From Chitinophagaceae bacterium (lineage in GTDB: Bacteria; Bacteroidota; Bacteroidia; Chitinophagales; Chitinophagaceae), in NCBI GenBank assembly GCA_025455245.1, contig JALOMX010000072.1:1-8363 (forward strand): DNA of 8,363 nt, given 5' to 3'. Made by a program: the position numbers and the translations under genes. Shown piece by piece: positions 1 to 6,489 of this stretch; positions within the stretch are counted from its first letter, which is position 1, and each line of letters starts with the position of its first letter. The notes under the pieces were generated by a model. The model had not been told where the DNA came from. It made no database searches and was given only the letters and a program-made list of their open reading frames with translations.

Positions 1-357
1 CGGTACATGATCATTCTTGGCACCTTGTTCAACCCAGCGCTTAACCAGTGATGCCTGCGATGGTGTAAAAAAAACAGAACCCTCAGCGGGATGTTTTTCT
101 CCATTCGCCATTTTCAACAACATAGGCGCTTTGGCTACCATTGTTTCATAAAAAACCGTATCCTTATTTGAGAAAAGAAACTGACGTGTGGTTCCGTTAT
201 TATGGCATCCACAACCTCCCGAAGTTAAAATGGGAGCCACATCATTGGTTAAAGATATAGCGATAAAGTCATAGGAAACATCATCCCTGTTTTTATAACA
301 GGCGTTGGCACCCAGTATCCAAATACCTATCAGAATAATTACAAATATCTTTTTCAT
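1..357 (-). CDS. Partial cytochrome c-like lipoprotein (C-terminus outside window)
   Basis: The reading frame is open for 119 codons from an ATG at 355-357 to the window edge, so the C-terminus is missing. Residues 1-20 (MKKIFVIILIGIWILGANAC) look like a lipoprotein signal peptide with C20 as the lipidation site, although the lipobox (ANAC) is weak. Residues 38-52 resemble the helix before a haem-binding site, but the motif is C49-G-C51-H52 (CXCH), not CXXCH. The segment after it (MLLKMANGEKHP near 79-90, then SLVKRWVEQGAKND near 103-116) matches the 'distal ligand ... L..W...GA' ending of planctomycete-type cytochrome c domains. M80, M83 or H89 could be the sixth ligand. It lies 29 bp downstream of the larger cytochrome-like gene on the same strand and is probably cotranscribed. 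An envelope electron-transfer or haem-sensing role is inferred. Whether haem is actually attached at CXCH is open. Confidence 0.72.
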   Translation of the reverse strand, partial: MKKIFVIILIGIWILGANACYKNRDDVSYDFIAISLTNDVAPILTSGGCGCHNNGTTRQFLFSNKDTVFYETMVAKAPMLLKMANGEKHPAEGSVFFTPSQASLVKRWVEQGAKNDHVP

Positions 358-386
358 ATACACTATTTTACTGATTGTTATTTTGG

Positions 387-1589
387 TTATTTCCTTATGA
401 TGTTTCCGGATTTCCTGTATTTGAAAACACCTGTCCCTGTGCGGCCAAACTTCCATGCATCGGGAATATTGGGATCAAGGAAATACCATGCTTTAATGAC
501 TCCAATCTCACCAGGTCTGAGGCCACCATCTCCGTAAGCCATATCGCCATGATGGGTGGTTCTGAAAACACCTGTACGGTTATTGGCTGACAGAATGGTT
601 GAATCAATTCTGGAGATCATATAGCTGTCCCCGTTGTACTGATCACTCCTCACCCAATAGCGTTTGCCGGTTACCGGATCAACATAAGCAGGGTTGCTTC
701 CACTTACACTTCTGATTGCTTTCGGATACAGAATATCGAAAATTATATCATCATAACTATTCAATGGCCCTCTTCTGCTGGCTGCTACCACAGGCGAACT
801 AAAAGTTTTATATGGCCTGAAGCTTGCATTTGCGGTGGTATCGGCATAAAACTTACGTACGCTATCCTTGTACGCATTCCATACCTGAGAAAGTTTAGGC
901 TCGGTTAATTGAGCATAAAAAGTTGATGCCCCTGTGTTTGGATTTGTATACCTGAAGGTAAACGTATCTGATGAGGTAACCTCAATCAGTTTGGCCCTTG
1001 CCCACTCACCACCAACGGTGGCCTGGTTGTGACAGTTGCCCGAACCGCATCCGCTAACAAGCAATTGGATGGCAGAGGGTCGATAATCTTCGAGCGCCGG
1101 ACGTTCTTTTGCGCCATTACGAATCCAGTTATAAATTTTTACTTTCTCCGTCACACTGAGGTCAATGCCATAGTTTACAGGAGGCATAGCCCTGTTAAAG
1201 TCATCGGTGGTAATCATCTGAAACAGCTTGCTTCCTTCGGGATTACCGGGAATCACCATCGCCCTGATACTATTATAATCATTGAGTAAAGGCTTAATAT
1301 CGGCACCATGACAGGTTGCAGATGCGCAATAGGTTCTTACGATGGTATAAACACCGGTCGTCACTGCATAGTCATTGACGTCAGGCGTTGCATCTGCGTA
1401 GGGCACCACGGTACTGTCATAAAATGGAGAGAATAAGGTGGAATCAGGATCGTCCTTCAGCAATGCCCTTGTCTGGTTTGCATCGGCTGCATTTGGACCT
1501 TCCTTTGTACATTGAATGGATACCATCATCATTCCTATTGACAGCATAACAAAAAAGACCATCCTCTTTTGATTATTGATAATAATCAT
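387..1589 (-). CDS. Di-haem cytochrome c-like lipoprotein with two CX4CH motifs
   Basis: This 400-residue protein has an N-terminal hydrophobic stretch (10-26) ending at C27, consistent with a lipoprotein. The start at M1 is preferred over M10 because only M1 keeps the positive K8-R9 n-region. Two haem-type motifs are visible: C88-ASAT-C93-H94 and C181-GSGN-C186-H187, both CX4CH. After the first come a GNPEGSKLF loop (115-123), 'RAMPP' with M135 as likely distal ligand, and the 'KIYNWIRNGAKE' helix (151-162) usual for planctomycete-type cytochrome c domains. The second unit repeats this plan with an insertion of about 130 residues: GDSYMISRI (320-328), M350 in 'HHGDM', then 'GEIGVIKAWYFLDPN' (360-374). 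It probably sits on the outer membrane or periplasmic face and transfers electrons; the partner is unknown. It is the first gene of a probable two-gene operon with the partial gene downstream. Haem binding is inferred from motifs only. Confidence 0.8.
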   Translation of the reverse strand: MIIINNQKRMVFFVMLSIGMMMVSIQCTKEGPNAADANQTRALLKDDPDSTLFSPFYDSTVVPYADATPDVNDYAVTTGVYTIVRTYCASATCHGADIKPLLNDYNSIRAMVIPGNPEGSKLFQMITTDDFNRAMPPVNYGIDLSVTEKVKIYNWIRNGAKERPALEDYRPSAIQLLVSGCGSGNCHNQATVGGEWARAKLIEVTSSDTFTFRYTNPNTGASTFYAQLTEPKLSQVWNAYKDSVRKFYADTTANASFRPYKTFSSPVVAASRRGPLNSYDDIIFDILYPKAIRSVSGSNPAYVDPVTGKRYWVRSDQYNGDSYMISRIDSTILSANNRTGVFRTTHHGDMAYGDGGLRPGEIGVIKAWYFLDPNIPDAWKFGRTGTGVFKYRKSGNIIRK

Positions 1590-1834
1590 GTTAAAAATAT
1601 TTAATTTGTAAATTCCTAATTTTAACCTGTTGGGCAGTTAACCAACAGCTTGCAATCAAAACACAAAGGTGATTACGAACTTTTCTTTAATTATTGATGC
1701 TTGTCAAGCTTCATTGTGACTTTTGTCATGTTTCATATTAACGTTTATCATAGATTAGCCAATGCATGATATTAACCTTCGCATGCTATAAAGCCGGATT
1801 TTTTTCCCATTTTAATTCAATAAATATTTAGTTT
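1590..1834. other. Divergent intergenic region with inverted repeat
   Basis: This 245-bp AT-rich gap separates the minus-strand cytochrome operon from the plus-strand OB-fold gene and should carry both promoters. I found no exact TAnnTTTG element on either strand. The nearest plus-strand match is TTG (1694-1696), 21 bp, then GACTTTTG (1718-1725), with one mismatch. The clearest structure is the 7-bp inverted repeat at 1627-1648. No ORF or RNA gene is evident. Confidence 0.6.
1627..1648. promoter_or_regulatory. Inverted repeat, possible operator or leader hairpin
   Basis: CTGTTGG at 1627-1633 and its exact complement CCAACAG at 1642-1648 flank an 8-bp spacer that itself contains GTTAAC. The repeat lies 37 bp upstream of the start codon of the cytochrome-like gene on the minus strand. 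No U-tract follows on either strand, so it is not a terminator. A regulator-binding site or an mRNA leader hairpin is inferred from position and symmetry alone. Confidence 0.35.
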
Positions 1835-2239
1835 ATGGTACTTTCACCCCGACTTAAGAAGATTTTTTTGATCCTCTTCGTTATTGGACTTATTGCTGGC
1901 GGCTGGACAACATGGTATGTTTTCTTCAAACCCCACAGGGATGCAGGTTCAGAAACACCGGCCTTTACTTTAACGGCAGATGCCCTGACACAGACTTTCA
2001 GCGAAAACCCAGAGGCTGTTACCACCTATATTGACAAAGCCATCCTTATTGAAGGTACCGTAAGTGAAGTAGGATCCACAAGCATTTCATTGGGAAATAT
2101 TATCTGCAATTTTGAAGAATCAAAAACCGGACAAATTTCAGGTATTGCACCCGGGCAGGTCATCAAAGTTCAGGGACGACTAAGTACCTATAATGATCTG
2201 CTTGACGAAATTGTAGTGGATATGTGTACCATTAAATAA
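1835..2239 (+). CDS. Membrane-anchored OB-fold (tRNA_anti-like) protein
   Basis: The 134-residue product has a basic N-terminus (SPRLKK), one transmembrane helix (about 10-31) and a soluble domain from about 44 to the end. By the positive-inside rule the C-terminal domain faces the periplasm. The domain reads as a small OB fold of the tRNA_anti-like type common in Bacteroidota: a helix (LTADALTQTFSENPE), 'AILIEGTVSEVG', a short strand around 'IICNF', 'GQVIKVQGRLSTYN', and the ending 'LDEIVVDMCTI'. Despite the family name, nothing shows tRNA or nucleic-acid binding, and the periplasmic placement argues against it. C91 and C131 could form a disulfide. It is divergent from the cytochrome-like operon and ends before a strong terminator, so it is probably monocistronic. 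A role with the neighbouring cytochromes is only a guess. The ATG at 1835 places the basic residues and helix correctly. Confidence 0.78.
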   Translation: MVLSPRLKKIFLILFVIGLIAGGWTTWYVFFKPHRDAGSETPAFTLTADALTQTFSENPEAVTTYIDKAILIEGTVSEVGSTSISLGNIICNFEESKTGQISGIAPGQVIKVQGRLSTYNDLLDEIVVDMCTIK

Positions 2240-2262
2240 GCTGTTCATTATTTTTATTTGAT

Positions 2263-2295
2263 AAAAAATGGAGTATTTTAGTACTCCATTTTTTT
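2263..2295 (+). terminator. Rho-independent terminator after the OB-fold gene
   Basis: An 8-bp perfect stem (ATGGAGTA at 2268-2275, TACTCCAT at 2282-2289) encloses a TTTTAG loop. It is preceded by five or six A and followed by T2290-T2295, so the A and T tracts extend the stem and make it work in both directions. It begins 23 bp after the OB-fold stop codon. Its last T is directly adjacent to the comF start codon at 2296. Confidence 0.85.
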
Positions 2296-2991
2296 ATGCA
2301 TGTTTTACTTCAGGATATCGTCCGGTTCTTCTATCCGCATACCTGTATAGGTTGCGGAAAAGAGCTTTATAACCTGAAACATTTTCTTTGTATGGGTTGC
2401 ATAGAGGATTTACCATTGACGGGTTTTGAAAAAACTGCATCCAATTATACAGCCAACCTTTTCACAGGAAGGCTTCCTATTGAAAAGGGTTGCAGTTGGC
2501 TCTTTTTTGAAAAAGAAAGCCTGACGCAAACACTCATACATCATATTAAATACAAAAGCCATCAAACACTGGGAGAATACCTTGGTTATACAATGGGTTG
2601 TAAACTGATGGAATGCAACTGGTTTGATAATATAGATGTAGTGATACCCCTGCCTCTTAACAAAAAAAAATTGAAAATAAGGGGATACAATCAAAGTGAA
2701 CTGATATGCAACGGCCTGAGCCAGGCGACAGGACTGCCTGTTGAAAAGGTAGCCATTATGCGTACCGTTTTTACAGAAACACAAACCAAAAAATCACGCA
2801 TTCAACGATGGAGCAACGTGGCGGAGGTTTTTGACCTTGCTGAAAGTAATCACCTTGAAGGAAAACATGCACTGCTGGTGGATGATGTGGTAACCACCGG
2901 TGCCACACTGGATGCCTGCGGACAGGTATTGCTCAAGGTAAAAGGATTGAAATTATCAGTTTTAACACTTGCGGTTGCTTCACGGCTGTAG
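2296..2991 (+). CDS. comF: ComF family phosphoribosyltransferase-fold protein
   Basis: The 231-residue product has the ComF layout. An N-terminal zinc finger carries C17-x2-C20 and C32-x2-C35. A middle segment contains 'HHIKYKSH' (82-89), and a type I phosphoribosyltransferase domain follows with 'VVIPLPLNKKKLKIRGYNQS' (115-134) and the PRPP loop LLVDDVVTTGATL (193-205). Length is typical for the family. ComF proteins in naturally competent bacteria help move incoming single-stranded DNA into the cytoplasm, and the family is also widespread in species not known to be competent; no PRPP-dependent reaction is settled. The protein is cytoplasmic. The ATG at 2296 is required because the next Met (33) would delete half of the zinc finger. 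Unusually, the start codon abuts the T-tract of the preceding terminator, leaving no separate leader. No other competence gene is in the window, so DNA uptake here is inference. Confidence 0.92.
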   Translation: MHVLLQDIVRFFYPHTCIGCGKELYNLKHFLCMGCIEDLPLTGFEKTASNYTANLFTGRLPIEKGCSWLFFEKESLTQTLIHHIKYKSHQTLGEYLGYTMGCKLMECNWFDNIDVVIPLPLNKKKLKIRGYNQSELICNGLSQATGLPVEKVAIMRTVFTETQTKKSRIQRWSNVAEVFDLAESNHLEGKHALLVDDVVTTGATLDACGQVLLKVKGLKLSVLTLAVASRL

Positions 2992-3090
2992 TTTTCTAGT
3001 ACATTTATGGCAGAGAAAAATTATAATGATTGCTTTCCTCCCATTCAACCTTTTGCCACGACATTTGTTTTTCATTCAAACTTTGTAAGT

Positions 3091-3621
3091 ATGAAATTAA
3101 TTATGATACTAAGCGCTATCTCTCTGATGGCATTTGTTCCCGCCAAAACAGACACTGCTCATAGTTTTAAGGTCAAAGCAATTGACGGAGGAACCATCGA
3201 CCTTTCGGTGTATAAAGGAAAAAAGATCCTTGTAGTAAACACAGCTTCAAAGTGTGGTTATACAAAACAGTACGCAGGATTAGAAGAGCTCTATAAAAAG
3301 TACCGCACCAAATTGGTGGTCATCGGATTCCCCGCCAACAATTTTGGCGGACAGGAACCCGGCAGCAATGAAGAAATCAAAGAATTCTGTACGAGCAAGT
3401 TTGATGTTTCTTTCCCTATGGCTGCCAAGGTGAGCGTAAAGGGCAACGACATTGATCCATTTTTTAAGTGGCTTACCAACAAAAGCGAGAATGGCGTACT
3501 CGATGCCAATATCAGCTGGAACTTCAATAAATTTTTACTGGATGAAAACGGAAAACTGCTGCAGCATTTCAGCAGCAATGTGGAGCCTATGAGTGAGGCC
3601 ATTACCAAATACCTGCAATAA
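3091..3621 (+). CDS. Glutathione peroxidase family thiol peroxidase, probably exported
   Basis: From the ATG at 3091 the product has 176 residues. The open frame extends upstream to an ATG at 3007, but those 28 residues resemble no family member, and starting at 3091 exposes a signal-peptide-like segment (MKLIMILSAISLMAFVPA). The GPx fold is clear: 'VVNTASKCGYT' with peroxidatic C55, 'GFPANNFGGQEPG' with Q88, and 'ISWNFNKFLL' with W143 and N144 (Cys-Gln-Trp-Asn tetrad). It is a cysteine, not selenocysteine, enzyme. C100 in 'EFCTSKFDVSFP' occupies the place of the resolving cysteine in thioredoxin-dependent plant-type GPx, so reduction by a thioredoxin-like protein is more likely than by glutathione. 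The usual Cys of 'FPCNQF' is Ala82 here. Reduction of hydroperoxides in the periplasm is inferred from the signal segment. It follows comF by 99 bp and converges on the fibre-like gene. Confidence 0.9.
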   Translation: MKLIMILSAISLMAFVPAKTDTAHSFKVKAIDGGTIDLSVYKGKKILVVNTASKCGYTKQYAGLEELYKKYRTKLVVIGFPANNFGGQEPGSNEEIKEFCTSKFDVSFPMAAKVSVKGNDIDPFFKWLTNKSENGVLDANISWNFNKFLLDENGKLLQHFSSNVEPMSEAITKYLQ

Positions 3622-3643
3622 TTGCTATTAAAAATATCAAACA

Positions 3644-3678
3644 GGGCAATCGGCAACATCTGCGATTGCCCTTTTTTT
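3644..3678. terminator. Bidirectional terminator between convergent genes
   Basis: A 9-bp stem (GGGCAATCG at 3644-3652, CGATTGCCC at 3663-3671) with a 10-nt loop is followed by seven T at 3672-3678, giving a strong plus-strand terminator 22 bp after the peroxidase stop. On the minus strand the same hairpin is followed by the weaker run TGTTTGATATTTTT. The minus-strand gene's TAA (3677-3679) lies inside the plus-strand T-tract, so one hairpin probably ends both transcripts. Confidence 0.88.
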
Positions 3679-4900
3679 ATAGGGGAAAAATTTGCCAGGT
3701 AAGACGGGAAAAGCCGCCTGTGCTTGCAATCATATTCTGGCTGCCAAAAACCGAATTTTCCAGGACCAGTTTAAATGAATAAGAACCGGGTTGCAGGTCC
3801 AGAACAATTGGGCCCGAAGCCACATCGGCGAATTCTCCATTGGGCATATACACCGAAGTGGAGGCAATATTGGTGGTACCCCCTACTATATTTTGCCGCA
3901 AAACCACAAAACCCCTCCTTTCGCCACACCCAAAGCAGGATGTATTGGACACCCTGACCCTGAAATTGAACAACACCCGCGAAGGTGCATTCAGTGTAAA
4001 ATCTGCTGTCAACCCGGGTATGTCTTGCACACCCGAGCCAGAACCTACCGTTCCACTGTTTGCACTTTGAGCAGCTACAAACAAGTATCCACCGGGAATA
4101 GTAGACCAACTTGCTGCCGCACCGGCGCCATTGCTTACAAGTACCTGCCCCGGCTGACCCGTATTGCCCACCACGGCTAGTGCACCATTCGGTTTTACGG
4201 CAAAGCGTTCGTTGAAGTTGCCGTTGTTGTCCCAGCCAAAAGCCACGTCGGCATTGGGATTATCGCCGTACAAGTACAAACGGTTTCCGGATACGCCAAT
4301 ACCCACATCACCGGTGGGGCCGGGGTACAAGGTGATTTTTTTACCCAAAGCCGCAGGAAAACTCAGAGGTGCATTTGGGTTTTGGTTGCCAATACCCACC
4401 CTGCTGTTAATGGCATCGTAGGTAAAGCCCCATCCGGCAGGACCACCATAAAAACCAATATTCTGATTGTTTTGGGTACCCATAAAGCCCAATAGCGCTG
4501 AATTATCGGACATGTACAGCCAAACCCCACCTGAAAAGTCTGTATTCAAAGGTGATGTACCATTTCGAATAAATAATCGGCCGTTCAAAATCATACCATC
4601 ACCGCCAAAATTTATGATGCGTATCCGCTCCGTAAATGCCTCACTTCGCCCATACCCAAGGGATATGTTTGCCGAGGGGGCATCACTGTAAATCTGAAGT
4701 AATCCGCTTTGTACCCCCAACCCATAATGCCCTGCATTTCCATCGCCCCACAACACGATTTTTCTCCCCAGAAGGTTGGCAAAACTAAGCGGCCCGGTGG
4801 GTGTATTGGTGCCGATGCCTACGTTTTGGGCAGTGCTATTGAACCCTGCAAGGCCGGCAAATACAAAAAAGAAAGTACCGGCTATCAGTTGATGCTTCAT
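3677..4900 (-). CDS. Secreted fibre/adhesin-like protein with duplicated VGIG repeats
   Basis: The 407-residue product starts with a signal peptide (about 1-25, ending 'NSTAQ') directly followed by 'NVGIGTNTP', an opening very common in secreted Bacteroidota proteins that resemble phage tail fibres. Two units of about 73 residues align: 27-100 and 168-240, both with VGIG..., 'PLSF', 'LGRKI/LGKKI', a 'LY/LQIYSD-LYLYGD' strand, and 'ERIRI/ERFAV'. The link 'GNTGQPGQVLVSNGAGAA' (245-262) is another recurrent motif of these proteins and precedes 'SWSTIPGG'. The C-terminal part (271-407) looks like an all-beta domain with a C322-x2-C325 pair. I see no recognisable type IX sorting domain and no intramolecular peptidase domain at the C-terminus. 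Surface or extracellular placement and an adhesive or structural role are inferred from family resemblance. It is monocistronic: divergent from holB and convergent with the peroxidase gene. Function is otherwise unknown. Confidence 0.82.
   Translation of the reverse strand: MKHQLIAGTFFFVFAGLAGFNSTAQNVGIGTNTPTGPLSFANLLGRKIVLWGDGNAGHYGLGVQSGLLQIYSDAPSANISLGYGRSEAFTERIRIINFGGDGMILNGRLFIRNGTSPLNTDFSGGVWLYMSDNSALLGFMGTQNNQNIGFYGGPAGWGFTYDAINSRVGIGNQNPNAPLSFPAALGKKITLYPGPTGDVGIGVSGNRLYLYGDNPNADVAFGWDNNGNFNERFAVKPNGALAVVGNTGQPGQVLVSNGAGAAASWSTIPGGYLFVAAQSANSGTVGSGSGVQDIPGLTADFTLNAPSRVLFNFRVRVSNTSCFGCGERRGFVVLRQNIVGGTTNIASTSVYMPNGEFADVASGPIVLDLQPGSYSFKLVLENSVFGSQNMIASTGGFSRLTWQIFPL
4181..4399 (-). 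repeat. Second copy of the internal protein repeat
   Basis: This encodes residues 168-240 of the fibre-like protein, the partner of the copy at 4601-4822. About 67 residues, including a separate segment 'GGVWLYMSDNSALLGFMGT' (124-142), lie between the two copies. Confidence 0.7.
4601..4822 (-). repeat. First copy of the internal protein repeat
   Basis: This encodes residues 27-100 of the fibre-like protein. It aligns with residues 168-240 at VGIG, PLSF, LG[RK]KI, L.[IL]Y.D and ER[IF], with similar spacing throughout. The copies have diverged substantially, so the duplication is old and is visible at protein level rather than as an obvious DNA repeat. Confidence 0.7.
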
Positions 4901-5181
4901 GTTGGCTATAGTTATATGAAATAAAAATAATACAATCCCCTTATTTTATGATCATCTGTAAAAAATACCCTGACCGTCAAAAGGTAAGGTATTTCCCGAA
5001 TTTTGTAAATGCCTTGCAGTCCCCTTACTTCTCATGTTAAAACCCACCCCTTCTTTATGCGGAATAATTTTCCCTTAAATTAATGTATGGTAATAGCATA
5101 CAAAATAATCTGTTATCTATCCGGGAAACTATCCCCAAAAGAGGGATTTTAATGCGGGGACACCTATTTTTGACGCCCCTG

Positions 5182-6414
5182 ATGAATACTGTTCAATTTC
5201 CGGGAGTTATTGGCCAAAAAGCGATACAGGATCAATTGGTGCACATGGTAAACAGCAACAGGCTGAGCCATGCCATTATGCTGATTGGCCCTGAAGGGAC
5301 CGGCGTTTTACCGTTGGCTATTGGATTTGGCCAGTATGTCGTTAGCTATTCCCAGCATAAAAAGCCGGCCGTTATGGCAGCCGACCTTTTTGGCGGAATG
5401 AGCCCTATGGCCAATGAACCCGATGAACCGGAGCATTTTCCCGGGGTCAGTCAAAAAGCACTTGAACTCGTGCATCCCGACCTGCATTTTTCATATCCTG
5501 TGGTTAAACGCGGAAGCGACAGCAACACACCACCCATCAGTGCAGATTGGGCTGCAGAATGGAGGGCCTTTTTAAAAAGCCAGCCCTACGGTAATCTGTT
5601 CGACTGGCTTCAGTTTATCAAAGCAGAAAACAAACAAGGGAATATTACCGCCCGCGAATGCAACGAAATCATTCATAAACTAAACCTGAAGCCTTACGAA
5701 AGCCGGTACAAAGTATTGGTAATGTGGATGCCTGAAATGCTGGGCGAACCGGGCAACAAACTGCTCAAGTTGATTGAGGAACCGCCCCCTGATACCCTTT
5801 TTATTTTTGCTGCAGAAAATGAGGAGCGCATACTGCCAACGATCCTTAGCCGTTGTCAGGTTATTAAAGTACCGCCGCTTTTACCGGAGGACATTGCTGC
5901 GGCACTTGTTGTACAAAAAGGACTGGAGGAACAAAAAGCCCTGCAGATAGCATTGGTCAGTGCCGGGAATTTTCATGATGCACTTGATTTGCTGCAGCAC
6001 CATGAAGAAAACTGGAACGATCTATTACGCGATTGGTTGAATGCTACCCTCATGCGCAGGGCTCCGGGTACAAACGCTTATATCAATATCAACAAAATAA
6101 TTTCTGACCTGAGCACCCTTGGAAGGGAAAAACAAAAGCAATTGCTCCAATACTTTCTGAATTTGATTGAGCAAAGCCTGCGGATAAAACTGATAGGGGC
6201 CACAGCACTCAATCTTCCTGTGCAGGAGGCTCAGTTTGCCGAAAGGCTGAACAAAATAGCAGGACCTAGTACCCTTGCCGCTTTGGCACGCCTGCTTGAA
6301 GATGCCACTTACTACATTGAGCGAAATGCCAATCCAAAGCTGCTTTTCCACAGCCTTTCTATCAAAATGCGGGAACTGATCGAAAACAAACAGCAGGTAG
6401 GGATTCTTCCCTGA
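5182..6414 (+). CDS. holB: DNA polymerase III subunit delta prime (clamp loader)
   Basis: From the ATG at 5182 the product has 410 residues and opens 'MNTVQFPGVIGQKAIQDQLV', the normal start of bacterial delta prime. In-frame ATGs at 5083 and 5152 would add residues foreign to the family. The AAA+ core is clear: a P-loop-like GPEGTGV (36-42) without the ATP-binding Lys, as expected for delta prime, 'HPDLHFSYPV' (98-107), 'KLLKLIEEPPPDTLFIFA' (193-210), and the SRC motif S223-R224-C225, whose arginine acts on ATP held by the neighbouring clamp-loader subunit. The C-terminal collar helices follow (about 270-400). With the DnaX subunits and delta it loads the sliding clamp in the cytoplasm. The odd point is the zinc module: the stretch from 'QYVVSYSQ' to 'VSQKALELVHPD' (51-100) contains no cysteine, where related proteins usually have four. 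ricT follows after 388 bp. Confidence 0.93.
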   Translation: MNTVQFPGVIGQKAIQDQLVHMVNSNRLSHAIMLIGPEGTGVLPLAIGFGQYVVSYSQHKKPAVMAADLFGGMSPMANEPDEPEHFPGVSQKALELVHPDLHFSYPVVKRGSDSNTPPISADWAAEWRAFLKSQPYGNLFDWLQFIKAENKQGNITARECNEIIHKLNLKPYESRYKVLVMWMPEMLGEPGNKLLKLIEEPPPDTLFIFAAENEERILPTILSRCQVIKVPPLLPEDIAAALVVQKGLEEQKALQIALVSAGNFHDALDLLQHHEENWNDLLRDWLNATLMRRAPGTNAYININKIISDLSTLGREKQKQLLQYFLNLIEQSLRIKLIGATALNLPVQEAQFAERLNKIAGPSTLAALARLLEDATYYIERNANPKLLFHSLSIKMRELIENKQQVGILP

Positions 6415-6455
6415 ACATAAAAAAATCCATTTTTAAGGGCTGAATGGTTATATTC

Positions 6456-6489
6456 TTTGGCTATTGAAGATAATTATCCACTATTTTTG
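6456..6489 (+). promoter_or_regulatory. Candidate Bacteroidota-type promoter upstream of ricT
   Basis: TTTG at 6456-6459, a 22-bp spacer and TATTTTTG at 6482-6489 fit the Bacteroidota consensus (TTG, 17-23 bp, TAnnTTTG) exactly. Transcription would start near 6496 and read toward ricT with a leader of about 300 nt. Such matches arise by chance in AT-rich DNA, but this is the only complete match I found in the window's intergenic regions. Confidence 0.4.

Noticed and set aside
3052..3085. TTTG-N22-AAACTTTG as a promoter for the peroxidase gene
   Set aside because: The -7 box has a mismatch in its first base and the start site would fall on the start codon; too weak to list.
3007..3090. N-terminal extension of the peroxidase from an ATG at 3007
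   Set aside because: The 28 extra residues are not GPx-like and would bury the signal-peptide-like segment that starts at 3091.
3771..4180. Several overlapping ORFs on both strands within the fibre-like gene
   Set aside because: Other-frame shadows of a repetitive gene whose own frame has a signal peptide and family motifs.
5165..5172. TATTTTTG as a -7 box for holB
   Set aside because: Exact -7 match just before the chosen start, but no TTG lies 17-23 bp upstream.
5083..5181. Longer holB starting at 5083 or 5152
   Set aside because: The added residues do not match the delta-prime family; the normal start sequence begins at 5182.
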